Source: Rhodoferax sp. (GTDB lineage: Bacteria; Pseudomonadota; Gammaproteobacteria; Burkholderiales; Burkholderiaceae_C). Taken from it: a stretch of DNA of 7,604 nt. The notes beneath the pieces are model-generated. The model saw nothing but the letters and a program-made list of their open reading frames with translations, ran no database searches and had not been told where the DNA came from. Made by a program: the position numbers and the translations under genes. This document shows positions 1-5,761 of this stretch, piece after piece; within the stretch, counting starts at the first letter, position 1; each line of letters starts with the position of its first letter. The stretch covers positions 1 to 7,604 of the forward strand of contig JAKFXU010000094.1 of assembly GCA_021731215.1 (NCBI GenBank), in the 5' to 3' direction.

Positions 1-131
1 GTCAGGGGCAGCGGCATCACGGCGATCAGAGTCAGCTCGGCATGGCTCCACTGCGCGATTTCAGAGCACTCCAGCAAGGCCTGCTGTCCGGCGGCGGAAC
101 CATCGTAAGCCAGCAAGATTCGTTTGTACAT
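1..131 (-). CDS. Universal stress protein (UspA family), N-terminal part, cut by window edge
   Basis: The reverse strand reads from an ATG at 131 to the left edge, giving 43 codons that begin MYKRILLAYDGSAAGQQAL and continue through an amphipathic helix to a second strand ending in LTLIAVMPLPL. The opening pattern (basic residue, ILLAYDGS, then a helix rich in Ala/Gln/Leu, then a hydrophobic beta strand) is the standard start of the alpha/beta UspA fold; the early Asp (residue 10) is the usual nucleotide-contacting Asp in ATP-binding members. An AAGGTG ribosome site lies just upstream. It follows the dodecin gene by 29 bases on the same strand, so the two are probably co-transcribed. The glycine-rich ATP loop lies off the window, so ATP binding cannot be judged. 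The family assignment is firm; the specific role is unknown. Confidence 0.82.
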   Translation of the reverse strand, partial: MYKRILLAYDGSAAGQQALLECSEIAQWSHAELTLIAVMPLPL

Positions 132-160
132 GGCACACCTTCGAGGCCTGGCGCTGGCGG

Positions 161-367
161 CTATTCCAGCGTGAATCCGATCTTCAGGGAAACCTGCCAG
201 TGCGCCACCTTGCCATCGACCACGTGGCCGCGGGTCTCGGTGATGGTGAACCACTGGATGTGCCGCACCGTCTCATGCGCCTTGGCGATGGCGGCGCTCA
301 CCGCATCTTCAATACTGACGCTGGAGGAACCGGTCAGTTCAAGCAGCTTGTAGACATGGTTGCTCAT
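161..367 (-). CDS. Dodecin (flavin-binding dodecameric protein)
   Basis: This is a complete 68-residue protein beginning [16 protein letters not shown] and ending in KIGFTLE, the normal length for bacterial dodecins. Family hallmarks visible are the N-terminal strand VYKLLELTG, the helix [17 protein letters not shown], the central strand with Trp39 (in HIQWF, expected to stack on the flavin isoalloxazine), the [16 protein letters not shown] hairpin with Gln58, and the closing strand. Dodecins form hollow 12-mers that store or buffer FMN/riboflavin and protect against flavin photochemistry. The start is supported by a GGGAG ribosome site about seven bases upstream. It precedes the universal stress protein gene on the same strand, suggesting a small stress operon unrelated in mechanism to the reductase operon. 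Confidence 0.94.
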   Translation of the reverse strand: MSNHVYKLLELTGSSSVSIEDAVSAAIAKAHETVRHIQWFTITETRGHVVDGKVAHWQVSLKIGFTLE

Positions 368-405
368 CGCATTGCTCCCAAAAGTTGATCAGCCTAGCCA
401 ATTAA

Positions 406-434
406 ATCTTACGCGTTTTGCGCTGGAACTACAA
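406..434 (-). promoter_or_regulatory. Possible sigma-70 promoter for dodecin
   Basis: On the reverse strand TTGTAG (429-434) and TAAGAT (406-411) are separated by exactly 17 bases and lie about 40-65 bases upstream of the dodecin start codon. Each hexamer matches four of six consensus bases. This is a by-eye match only; the rest of the 368-592 gap shows no gene and no stronger site. Confidence 0.3.
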
Positions 435-592
435 ACACAAAGCCACGGGCGAGATGGCGCGAAGTTGAGTGATCTTGGGCGACCTTGGAAAAACAGCCTT
501 AACAAAGTAGTTATCTCCGGCGGCTGGACAGCCCTATTGGGCGGCATCAGAATCCGACTGCCAGCATATTCTGGTCATTTCTAGGCTGCATC

Positions 593-829
593 ATGAAAAA
601 ACTCCTTTTCTGCTCACTGATCCTGGCCGCCTCTTCTGCTTTTGCCAACAACTGCCCGAAGGAGATGAAGGCGATTGACGCCCAGCTTGCCACCAAGCCG
701 GCGCTGGCTGAAGCCGACTTGGCGAAAATTCAAACCCTTCGTGCCGACGGGGAGAAATTTCACAAAGAAGGCAAGCACAGTGACTCCCTGAAAGCGTTGG
801 GAGAAGCTAAAAAGCTTCTTAAAATCTGA
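593..829 (+). CDS. Small exported protein of unknown function
   Basis: This 78-residue protein starts with a signal peptide: MKKLLFCSL, a hydrophobic core and an SSAFA-NN cleavage site near residue 18/19. The mature part, about 60 residues, is Lys/Ala/Glu-rich and helical, with one Cys at position 21 (NNCPKEM), then a helix around AKIQTLRADGEKFHKEGK and a C-terminal helix KALGEAKKLLKI. It resembles small periplasmic proteins of similar layout found in many betaproteobacteria, whose function I do not know. It is not a lipoprotein by motif, since no lipobox precedes Cys21. No strong Shine-Dalgarno is visible before the ATG. The gene stands alone on the + strand, 40 bases from the convergent oxidoreductase remnant. 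A perfect 7-bp hairpin (802-819) lies within its last codons. Confidence 0.75.
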   Translation: MKKLLFCSLILAASSAFANNCPKEMKAIDAQLATKPALAEADLAKIQTLRADGEKFHKEGKHSDSLKALGEAKKLLKI

Positions 830-868
830 TTGCTTGTGTCTGCATCGGCGTCCCGCCAACCCAGCCCG

Positions 869-1603
869 TCAGTCGACCAGGGTGGCGCTAGATGCCTGAT
901 GGTTGCGCAAAACCGAGGTCTGTGCTCGCACCCGCGCCAGGGCTGTCTGGCGGACGCGGCCGAAGCCACGCACGCGGTCGGGCCAGGCGGCAATTTGCGT
1001 CGCATTTTCCAGCTTGGCGGCAGTCAAGCCGGGCAGCAATTGTCCGATCAGGGTGGCGTATTCCCCGGCCAGGGCGCGCGCGCTGCGCCGGGCCGGCGAC
1101 CAACTGAGCGGGTCGAACGGCGTGCCACGCAGGCCGCGCAGAGCGGCCAACAGCTTGAGACCATAGCGCGCCGCCGGCCCGAAACTGCGCTTGGCGCGCG
1201 CCCGCCCATCCGGGCCGCGCTTGACCAGGAACTCGGGCGCGAAGTGGTAGTGCAGCGCGTAATCACCGGTGAACTGTTCGCCCAGCTCTTCGTTGATGGC
1301 CGGCAGGAAGCGCACCTGGTGCGCGTCCAGCAGGGGCTGGGCTTTCCACAGCGCCTGGTCCAGCGCACCCAGCGGCGAGCCGCGATAACCGGAAACAAAG
1401 CCGGCCGTGTTCCAGCCGCGCTGGCGGTCCAGCCGCGCCTGCATCAGGGGCAGGCGCACCAGCGCCTGTGTGCCGGAGATCAGGATCGGGCCGCTTTGCG
1501 CGGTTAAATTGTCATCCAGCCGGTAGTCCAGCAAACGCGGGTGGTCTGGCTTGAGTGCTGCTTCGGGTGCTGAATGATCCAACTTGTGATCGGATATTTT
1601 CAT
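869..1603 (-). pseudogene. Internally deleted indolepyruvate:ferredoxin oxidoreductase (fused IorA/IorB type)
   Basis: The frame is open for 244 codons from an ATG at 1603 with an AGAGGT ribosome site. Residues 22-105 read as the extreme N-terminus of the fused enzyme (LLDYRLDDNLTAQSG, ISGTQALVRLPLMQ, then FVSGYRGSPLGALDQAL and FLPAINEELG). From about residue 111 the text changes to the family's C-terminal domain (FTGDYALHYHFAPEFL, KRSFGPAARYGLKLLAALR, GLRGTPFDP, then the RVRGFGRVRQTALARVRAQ segment). Full-length homologues run to roughly 1,150-1,200 residues, so about 900 residues holding the thiamine-diphosphate site, the iron-sulfur motifs and the gamma domain are gone, with the junction near 1271-1291. 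The intact enzyme oxidises aryl-pyruvates to aryl-acetyl-CoA and reduces ferredoxin. This product cannot do that. A collapsed assembly is the main alternative explanation. Confidence 0.8.
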
Positions 1604-1608
1604 ACGGT

Positions 1609-1710
1609 CTACCTCTTGAGATGGACAGCCCTTGGTGGGGCCGGTTTGGCACGCAACACCGCGGTAACGGTGCTCATGATAAAAGCAATCAGGGCCAGCG
1701 CATGGAGGGC
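1609..1710 (-). pseudogene. Possible C-terminal remnant of a membrane protein
   Basis: On the reverse strand, 33 codons ending in TAG at 1609 encode a hydrophobic stretch (ALHALALIAFIMSTVTAVL) followed by a basic tail (RAKPAPPRAVHLKR). That arrangement is typical of the last membrane helix and cytoplasmic tail of a transporter. The stop falls inside the ribosome site of the oxidoreductase remnant, as it would in a tight operon. The codons upstream in this frame do not look coding. The identity of any parent gene is unknown and the call could be chance. Confidence 0.2.
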
Positions 1711-1807
1711 ACTACCTGAGCATGAGCTTGTCGATTTCGCTGTGGAATGAGAGTTCCAAGCAGGTCTCCGTATTGTTGTGATCCCAGGAGGGACTTTTCT
1801 GATGCGC

Positions 1808-1839
1808 AATTTAGGCGTTTTGCTGCCATTCGCCTAATT
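1808..1839. repeat. Inverted repeat in AT-rich intergenic tract
   Basis: TTAGGCG (1811-1817) and CGCCTAA (1831-1837) are perfect complements around a 13-base loop, and the stem extends on both sides if one bulge is allowed. A run of five T follows at about 1842-1846 on the + strand, so a weak terminator reading rightward is possible. However, no gene on that strand would need it, so an operator or remnant is equally possible. Confidence 0.35.
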
Positions 1840-1902
1840 GATTTTTGAAATTCGTTACATTCACCAAACAAATAATGGAGTTGCCGGCCCGGCATCAATT
1901 TG

Positions 1903-2040
1903 AGGCCACTTGACCCTGATCTGCTAGGCGGGCCGCGCGCCGCTGCTCGGCTGGGTTCAGTCAGCGCGGCCGGGCGCCAGTTGGCTGTGCCGCTGGCAAC
2001 CACGATGGCCGACGTGGCCCGCCGGGCTCGAGCGCTGCCG
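1903..2040 (+). pseudogene. Possible decayed LysR-type helix-turn-helix fragment
   Basis: One + strand frame reads DPDLL, then ARLGSVSAAGRQLAVPLAT, then VARRARALPG. LysR-family N-termini commonly follow a pattern of DLL, a short helix, A-R-x-G-S-x-S-A-A-x-x-L-x-V-x-x-A-T, then S-R-R-I-R-x-L-E. The match breaks at a few extra residues before the second helix. There is no ATG, no ribosome site and no effector domain; after 2061 the frame is merely antisense to bzdR. If real it is a fragment; it may also be a chance resemblance in GC-rich DNA. Confidence 0.2.
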
Positions 2041-2054
2041 GGGTTTGAGCCCGG
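2022..2054 (-). repeat. Inverted repeat just past the bzdR stop codon
   Basis: CCGGGCTC (2022-2029) and GAGCCCGG (2047-2054) form a perfect 8-bp stem with a 17-base loop, eight bases beyond the bzdR stop. There is no T tract on the bzdR strand after it. It could stabilise the 3' end or aid termination, but it is not a canonical intrinsic terminator. Confidence 0.3.
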
Positions 2055-2061
2055 TCCAAGA

Positions 2062-2946
2062 TCAGGCGGAGACTTGTTTGAGCAGCTCGGCCAGACTCTG
2101 CTCGATCGTGAGACCGGAGGTATTGACGGCCGCGTCGGCCTTGCGGTACATGGGCTCGCGCCCGACCAGGATGCGTTCCAGATCCTGCATCGCCTCGCGG
2201 TCATCACCCATGGGACGCCGGTCGCCCTGAGCGATGACGCGAGCCATGTGCTCAGCCGGGCTCGCTTTCAGCCAGACCGTGTAGCAGGAGGTGAGCAAAT
2301 GGTCGAAGGTTGCCGGTTCAGTCGAAATGCTGCCGCCGGTGGACAGGACGAAACTGTCATGGTTTTCAATCAGCCATTCCAGCGAGCGCCGTTCGTAGCG
2401 CCGGTAGGCCGCTTGTCCATACAGGGAAAACACTTCTGACATGCTGGTCCCCGCCGTCTGTTCGATGATGTCGGCGAGTTCGATGAACGGGACTTTCAGA
2501 TGCGTCGCCAGCAGCTTGCCCAGGCTGCTCTTGCCGGCCCCGCGCAAGCCGACCAGGGCGATACGCTGGCGGCGCGTCCGATTTTCGAACGCGCCGCGCA
2601 ACAGCTTGCCCGCCTCTGTCAATTGGGCGGGTGACAGGCGCGCGAGAAACTGCTCCAGCAGCGTCAGTTCCGCCGCCGGCTCCGGCCCGACCCGGATGAT
2701 CTCCTGCAGCGGCATGGCCATGGCTTGGGCGACCTGGCGCAAGCGAAGGATGGAAATATTGCCATCACCGCTTTCCAGTTGCGCCAGGTAGCGCACCGAC
2801 ACGCCGGAGTCGCGCGCCAAAATGGCGCGGGTCATGCCGCGCCGCACCCGCAGATCGCGGATATGCTCGCCCAGCGCATGCAGGTAGTCGCCGTCCTCGT
2901 CCCGCAATCTTGGCGCCCCGGAATGGTCTGAATGATGGTTGGTCAT
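2062..2946 (-). CDS. bzdR: BzdR/BoxR-type benzoyl-CoA-responsive transcriptional repressor
   Basis: The protein has 294 residues from the ATG at 2946. Residues ~22-85 form an XRE-type helix-turn-helix (LGEHIRDLRVRRGMTR, ARDSGVSVRYLAQLESG, ISILRLRQVAQAM). A linker to ~125 is followed by a shikimate-kinase-like domain with Walker A GLRGAGKS (133-140), the AYRRYERRSLEWL helix and the STGGSISTEP segment (202-211). This two-domain build and length match BzdR and BoxR, where the kinase-like domain binds benzoyl-CoA and releases DNA. It acts here as a regulator, not an aroma-pathway kinase. An in-frame TTG exists six codons upstream but lies within the putative promoter/operator, so the ATG was chosen, although it lacks a clear Shine-Dalgarno. 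It is divergent from bzdN, whereas in Azoarcus sp. CIB bzdR is codirectional. BzdR and BoxR cannot be told apart firmly; the context favours BzdR. Confidence 0.9.
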   Translation of the reverse strand: MTNHHSDHSGAPRLRDEDGDYLHALGEHIRDLRVRRGMTRAILARDSGVSVRYLAQLESGDGNISILRLRQVAQAMAMPLQEIIRVGPEPAAELTLLEQFLARLSPAQLTEAGKLLRGAFENRTRRQRIALVGLRGAGKSSLGKLLATHLKVPFIELADIIEQTAGTSMSEVFSLYGQAAYRRYERRSLEWLIENHDSFVLSTGGSISTEPATFDHLLTSCYTVWLKASPAEHMARVIAQGDRRPMGDDREAMQDLERILVGREPMYRKADAAVNTSGLTIEQSLAELLKQVSA

Positions 2947-2966
2947 GGTATCGATCGCACACAATA

Positions 2967-2980
2967 TGCATTATGTTGCA
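2967..2980. promoter_or_regulatory. BzdR-type operator TGCA-N6-TGCA at the bzdR promoter
   Basis: Two TGCA tetramers (2967-2970 and 2977-2980) are separated by exactly six bases, the direct-repeat arrangement described for BzdR/BoxR operators. The site lies 21 bases upstream of the bzdR ATG and overlaps its putative -10 element, which implies autorepression. Confidence 0.6.
2970..2975 (-). promoter_or_regulatory. Putative -10 element for bzdR
   Basis: On the reverse strand CATAAT matches five of six bases of the -10 consensus. It would place the transcript start near 2963, giving a leader of about 17 bases. No good -35 hexamer is seen at the right distance, so an activator or an upstream promoter could be needed. 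Confidence 0.3.
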
Positions 2981-2998
2981 ATTATCCTCGAATAAGGT

Positions 2999-3151
2999 TC
3001 ATCCCAAGAGCTGGGCCACTCGGTAGGCGCTGATCCAACCAGCCATGGAGCGCGCCATGGCCTGGGACAGGGTGATGGAAGTGGACGCAGCCCCGTCATC
3101 AAGTTGATGCAAACAAGTGTTTGGTTGATCCAAATCAAACGATTGGCACAT
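2999..3151 (-). CDS. Small reading frame (50 residues) inside the bzdR-bzdN control region, function unknown
   Basis: On the reverse strand an ATG at 3151 opens a 50-codon frame beginning MCQSFDLDQPNT and ending WISAYRVAQLLG. Its second half, from LDDGAASTSITLSQAM to the stop, has strongly GC-biased third positions and a balanced, helix-forming composition, like the real genes around it. I do not recognise the family. There is no Shine-Dalgarno before the ATG; internal ATGs exist at residues 32 and 36. A TATAAA hexamer at 3186-3191 (reverse strand) could serve as a -10 element. The stop lies 52 bases upstream of the bzdR start. The FNR box falls inside codons 5-9. It may be a true small gene co-transcribed with bzdR, the 3' remnant of a lost gene, or chance. 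Confidence 0.35.
   Translation of the reverse strand: MCQSFDLDQPNTCLHQLDDGAASTSITLSQAMARSMAGWISAYRVAQLLG
3097..3123. repeat. Two adjacent perfect small palindromes beside the FNR box
   Basis: CATCAA-g-TTGATG (3097-3109) and CAAACA-ag-TGTTTG (3110-3123) are perfect dyads that abut each other and end one base before the FNR box at 3125. They could bind dimeric regulators. A single TGCA (3108-3111) spans their junction. Confidence 0.45.
3125..3138. promoter_or_regulatory. FNR/AcpR-type anaerobic activator box
   Basis: TTGAT-CCAA-ATCAA is an exact match to the FNR consensus TTGAT-N4-ATCAA. It lies in the divergent control region with its centre about 140 bases upstream of the bzdN start codon. 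In Azoarcus sp. CIB the FNR homologue AcpR activates the bzd promoter under anoxia, so the same role is inferred here. Confidence 0.75.
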
Positions 3152-3162
3152 CCCGGGGAAAA

Positions 3163-3193
3163 TTGCCGCGTCGTGCGCAAACTGCTTTATAGT
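3163..3193 (+). promoter_or_regulatory. Putative promoter of the bzdNOPQ operon
   Basis: TATAGT (3188-3193) matches five of six bases of the -10 consensus, and TTGCCG (3163-3168) is a weak -35 at a long 19-base spacing. The transcript would start near 3200, leaving a leader of about 70 bases, with the BzdR-like operator just after +1. A second candidate -10 is TATATT at 3207-3212. The poor -35 fits a promoter that needs an activator. Confidence 0.35.
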
Positions 3194-3201
3194 TCACTAT
3201 C

Positions 3202-3215
3202 TGCGATATATTGCA
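3202..3215. promoter_or_regulatory. Near-match BzdR operator before bzdN
   Basis: TGCG (3202-3205) and TGCA (3212-3215) are separated by six bases, one base off the TGCA-N6-TGCA operator. A CGCA follows at 3221-3224. The position at or just past the putative start of transcription would block polymerase when BzdR is bound, as reported for the main operator of the Azoarcus bzd promoter. Confidence 0.45.
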
Positions 3216-3271
3216 CATTTCGCAGGAGCTGATCCAAGTTTGAACTACCCCGTGATAAAGGAGACTTCTCA

Positions 3272-4411
3272 ATGAGCGACGGTTTGTTTGACCAGTTCAA
3301 GGACTGGTACGAAAAACGCCACGACTATGCGCGGGGCTGGAAGCAGCGCACGGGCGGTCAAGTGGTGGCGACGATGTGCACCTATACGGCCGAGGAATTG
3401 CTGATTGCCGCGGACATGCTGCCGGTGCGGGTGCTGGGCGCGCACGAACCCCAGAATGTCACCGAGCCCCATATCTTCGGCATGTTCTGCCCGTTCTGCC
3501 GCGATTCCCTGGCGCAGGGCCTGCTCGGTCGCTACGACTACTGCGACGGCGTGACGCTGACCCAGTCCTGCATCCAGTACCGGCAGACCTTCAGTTCCTG
3601 GCGCTCCAATGTACCCAGCGTGCAATGGGACTACTACGTGCCGATGCCCAATGAGGTCCAGTCTTCGCATGCCCGCAAGGCCCATCACGCCGAGCTGCAA
3701 TCCTTTCGCATCTTCCTGCAGGCCCTGACCGGCAAGGAACTGACCGACGCCAAGCTCAAAGATGCGCTGGCCGTGGTGGACGAGAACCGCCGCCTGCTGC
3801 GTGAGCTGTTTGAGTACCGCAAGGCGACCGATCCGCAGGTGAGCGGCGTGGAGGCGATCTACGCCTCGATTAGCGCGCAGTTCGTCGACAAGCGCGAGCA
3901 CAACGAGCAACTGAAGAAGGTTCTCGCCCGGCTGCCCGCGCGTGGTCTGAGCCGCCCCGAGGGGGTGCGCTTCATGACCATCGGTTCCGAGAACGACGAC
4001 ATCGCCTTCATGGCCATGGTCGAGTCGGTCGGCTCCACCATTGTGATTGACGACCAGTGCTCCGGTACCCGCTATTTCTGGAACGAATCGAAGCCTGACG
4101 ATGACGTCATCAAGGCCATCGCCGAGCGCTACTGCGACCGTCCCGCTTGCCCGACCAAGGACTACCCGAGCCACACCCGGTTCGACCATGTGCTCGGACT
4201 GGCCAAGGAATTCAACGCGCGCGCCGCCATCTTTCTGCAGCAGAAATTCTGCGATCCGCACGAAGGCGACTACCCGGACCTCAAGCGCCATCTCGAAGCC
4301 AACGGCATCCCCACGCTGTTTCTGGAGTTCGACATCACCAACCCGATTGGCCCCTTCCGGATTCGTGTCGAGGCCTTCCTCGAAACGATGAGCGAAGAAG
4401 ATTTATTCTGA
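3272..4411 (+). CDS. bzdN: Benzoyl-CoA reductase subunit BzdN (BcrC-like)
   Basis: This 379-residue protein is one of the two HgdB/FldB-like subunits (2-hydroxyglutaryl-CoA dehydratase D fold) that bind benzoyl-CoA and iron-sulfur clusters in class I benzoyl-CoA reductase. It acts in the cytoplasm in the reductive dearomatisation of benzoyl-CoA. The N-terminal region shows the family pattern ARGWKQRTGGQVVATMCTYTAEEL followed by AADMLPVRVLG. Candidate cluster ligands are among Cys36, Cys73, Cys76, Cys91, Cys100 and Cys263; the CPFC pair and the late Cys327 in QQKFCDPHEGDYP are conspicuous. The C-terminus LFLEFDITNPIGPFRIRVEAF is the typical end, where substrate selection ends in a TLFLE-type strand. 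The start is fixed by AAAGGAG eight bases upstream. It is the first gene of the operon, with 20 bases to bzdO. Confidence 0.92.
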   Translation: MSDGLFDQFKDWYEKRHDYARGWKQRTGGQVVATMCTYTAEELLIAADMLPVRVLGAHEPQNVTEPHIFGMFCPFCRDSLAQGLLGRYDYCDGVTLTQSCIQYRQTFSSWRSNVPSVQWDYYVPMPNEVQSSHARKAHHAELQSFRIFLQALTGKELTDAKLKDALAVVDENRRLLRELFEYRKATDPQVSGVEAIYASISAQFVDKREHNEQLKKVLARLPARGLSRPEGVRFMTIGSENDDIAFMAMVESVGSTIVIDDQCSGTRYFWNESKPDDDVIKAIAERYCDRPACPTKDYPSHTRFDHVLGLAKEFNARAAIFLQQKFCDPHEGDYPDLKRHLEANGIPTLFLEFDITNPIGPFRIRVEAFLETMSEEDLF

Positions 4412-4431
4412 ATTGACGGGAGACACAGTCC

Positions 4432-5736
4432 ATGCACAACAAGTATCCGACCGAGCCGCTCAAGCTCTGGAAAAAAGCCAAGGAACTGCGCGAGCAGTAT
4501 TATCTGAACTACGCCCGCGCCAAGGACAACGGCGGCCTGCGCTGGTCCGGTTCGGCCTGGGCGCTGGACGCGCTGCCGGCCGGTCTGGGCGAAGACGTCT
4601 ACTCGCTCACGGGCGAGCCCTACGCGGCGGCCATCTCGCATGATCGCAAGTTCGCCAAGGAATGCATGGATGCGGCCGAGTCCTATGGCTTTGCGCGCGA
4701 CCTTTGCTCCTACATGCGCATCTACTGGGGCGGCATGCACCTGGACAAGTACCTGTTCGGCGGCAAGTTCCCGAAACCCGACTTCATCTTCCAGACCCAG
4801 ATCTGCTGCTCCCATTCCAAGTGGTACCAGCACGTCGCCCTGGCCGAGCAGGTGCCCCAGTTCTATGTCGATGTCGGCGTGGGCCCGTACCAGGACCTGA
4901 CCGAGGCGCGCCTTGACTATGTGGTCGGGCAGCTCAACGAGGGCATCGAATTCCTGGAAAAATCGACCGGCCGCGAGTTCAACGACGAGTTGTTCATCAA
5001 GGCGGTGAAAAACGAGATGCGCTCCACCAGCCGCTGGGCCGACATCTGCGCCCTGAACAAGGTCAAGCCGGCGCCGCTCGATGAAAAAACGATGTACTCG
5101 CTGTACGTGCTGGCGACGCTGTCGAAATCCTCCCAGTGGTGCGCCGATTTTTACGACGAGTTGTACGAGGAAGTGAAGGATCGCGTCGCCCGCGGCATCG
5201 CCGCCGTCCCCAACGAGACGGTGCGCATGATGTCGGACACGCAGCCGCCCTGGTCGTTCCTGAAAATCTTCCGCTATCTCGAAACCTTCGGCGCGGTGTC
5301 GATTGGCTCGCTCTACACCTTCGCGCTGGAAGGCATTTGGGAAGTCAAGGAAGACGGCAGCTGGGGTGGCCGCACGCTGCCCTGGAACAAGGGCATAGCG
5401 ATCAATGACCGGCAGACCGCGCTGCGCCTGTACGCCGACTGGAACCTGTCCAAGCCCCAGTGGCAGCACTTCTACGACCCGCGCCTGAAGACCGAGATGA
5501 TGCTGCGCATCGTCAAGGAGTGGCAGGTCGATGGCGTCATGTTGCACCTCAACCGCGGCTGCGAGGGCTTGTCGATGGGCATCATGGAAAACCGCATGGG
5601 CATCGCCAAAGCGGGCGTGCCGATCATGACTTACGAAGGCAATATGGGCGACGAGCGGGAGTTTGACGAAGTGCGCACGCAAGCCCGCGTCGACGCCTTC
5701 ATGGAGCAGCTAGGGCTGCGGCGCCAGGCCGCTTGA
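4432..5736 (+). CDS. bzdO: Benzoyl-CoA reductase subunit BzdO (BcrB-like)
   Basis: This 434-residue protein is the second HgdB/FldB-like subunit, the partner of BzdN in the substrate-reducing half of the enzyme. Visible features are [17 protein letters not shown] at the start, [20 protein letters not shown], the paired Cys125-Cys126 in [14 protein letters not shown], Cys92 and Cys206 as further possible cluster ligands, and the strongly conserved end [14 protein letters not shown] (Cys377) followed by [19 protein letters not shown] and the [17 protein letters not shown] helix. Length fits the BcrB/BzdO class of about 430-450 residues. A GGGAGA ribosome site precedes the ATG. It lies 20 bases after bzdN and 25 before bzdP, so all are translated from one message. 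Cys-ligand assignments are inferred from position, not shown. Confidence 0.93.
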   Translation: MHNKYPTEPLKLWKKAKELREQYYLNYARAKDNGGLRWSGSAWALDALPAGLGEDVYSLTGEPYAAAISHDRKFAKECMDAAESYGFARDLCSYMRIYWGGMHLDKYLFGGKFPKPDFIFQTQICCSHSKWYQHVALAEQVPQFYVDVGVGPYQDLTEARLDYVVGQLNEGIEFLEKSTGREFNDELFIKAVKNEMRSTSRWADICALNKVKPAPLDEKTMYSLYVLATLSKSSQWCADFYDELYEEVKDRVARGIAAVPNETVRMMSDTQPPWSFLKIFRYLETFGAVSIGSLYTFALEGIWEVKEDGSWGGRTLPWNKGIAINDRQTALRLYADWNLSKPQWQHFYDPRLKTEMMLRIVKEWQVDGVMLHLNRGCEGLSMGIMENRMGIAKAGVPIMTYEGNMGDEREFDEVRTQARVDAFMEQLGLRRQAA

Positions 5737-5761
5737 ACCTGACACTTGGAAGGAGACAGAG

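Larger units (their letters stand above)
1612..2061. other. 450-base stretch with no intact gene
   Basis: No convincing complete gene lies here on either strand. The segment 1800-1880 is markedly AT-richer than its surroundings and carries an inverted repeat, whereas 1900-2061 is GC-rich like coding DNA but has no acceptable start or continuous family match. Short coding-like pieces occur in several frames: a membrane tail on the - strand, a reverse-strand frame at about 1718-1810 ending SEIDKLMLR, and a LysR-like patch on the + strand. Together with the neighbouring deleted oxidoreductase this fits a region that has lost genes. Confidence 0.5.

Noticed and set aside
802..819. Perfect 7-bp hairpin with a four-base loop near the end of the small exported protein gene as a terminator
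   Set aside because: It lies inside the coding sequence and has no T tract after it on either strand; it may be a by-product of the Lys-Leu-rich codons.
830..1507. Forward-strand open frame of 225 codons across the oxidoreductase remnant
   Set aside because: The reverse strand carries recognisable oxidoreductase sequence throughout; the forward frame is Arg/Gln/Ala-rich with no family pattern.
1900..2439. Forward-strand open frame of 179 codons as a gene
   Set aside because: Beyond 2061 it is antisense to the shikimate-kinase-like domain of bzdR, and it has no ribosome site. Only the first ~45 codons are kept, as a doubtful LysR-like fragment.
2062..2946. bzdR as a metabolic shikimate kinase
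   Set aside because: The kinase-like domain is fused behind a helix-turn-helix and adjoins a benzoyl-CoA reductase operon with matching operators, which is the BzdR/BoxR regulator architecture.
3269..4291. Long reverse-strand open frame (340 codons) antisense to bzdN
   Set aside because: Same artefact as above: it covers bzdN almost exactly and resembles no known protein.
4270..5682. Long reverse-strand open frame (470 codons) antisense to bzdO
   Set aside because: It is a mirror of the GC-rich third positions of bzdO; its composition (His/Val/Leu/Gly-rich, no family pattern) is typical of antisense artefacts, and bzdO is a clear family match.
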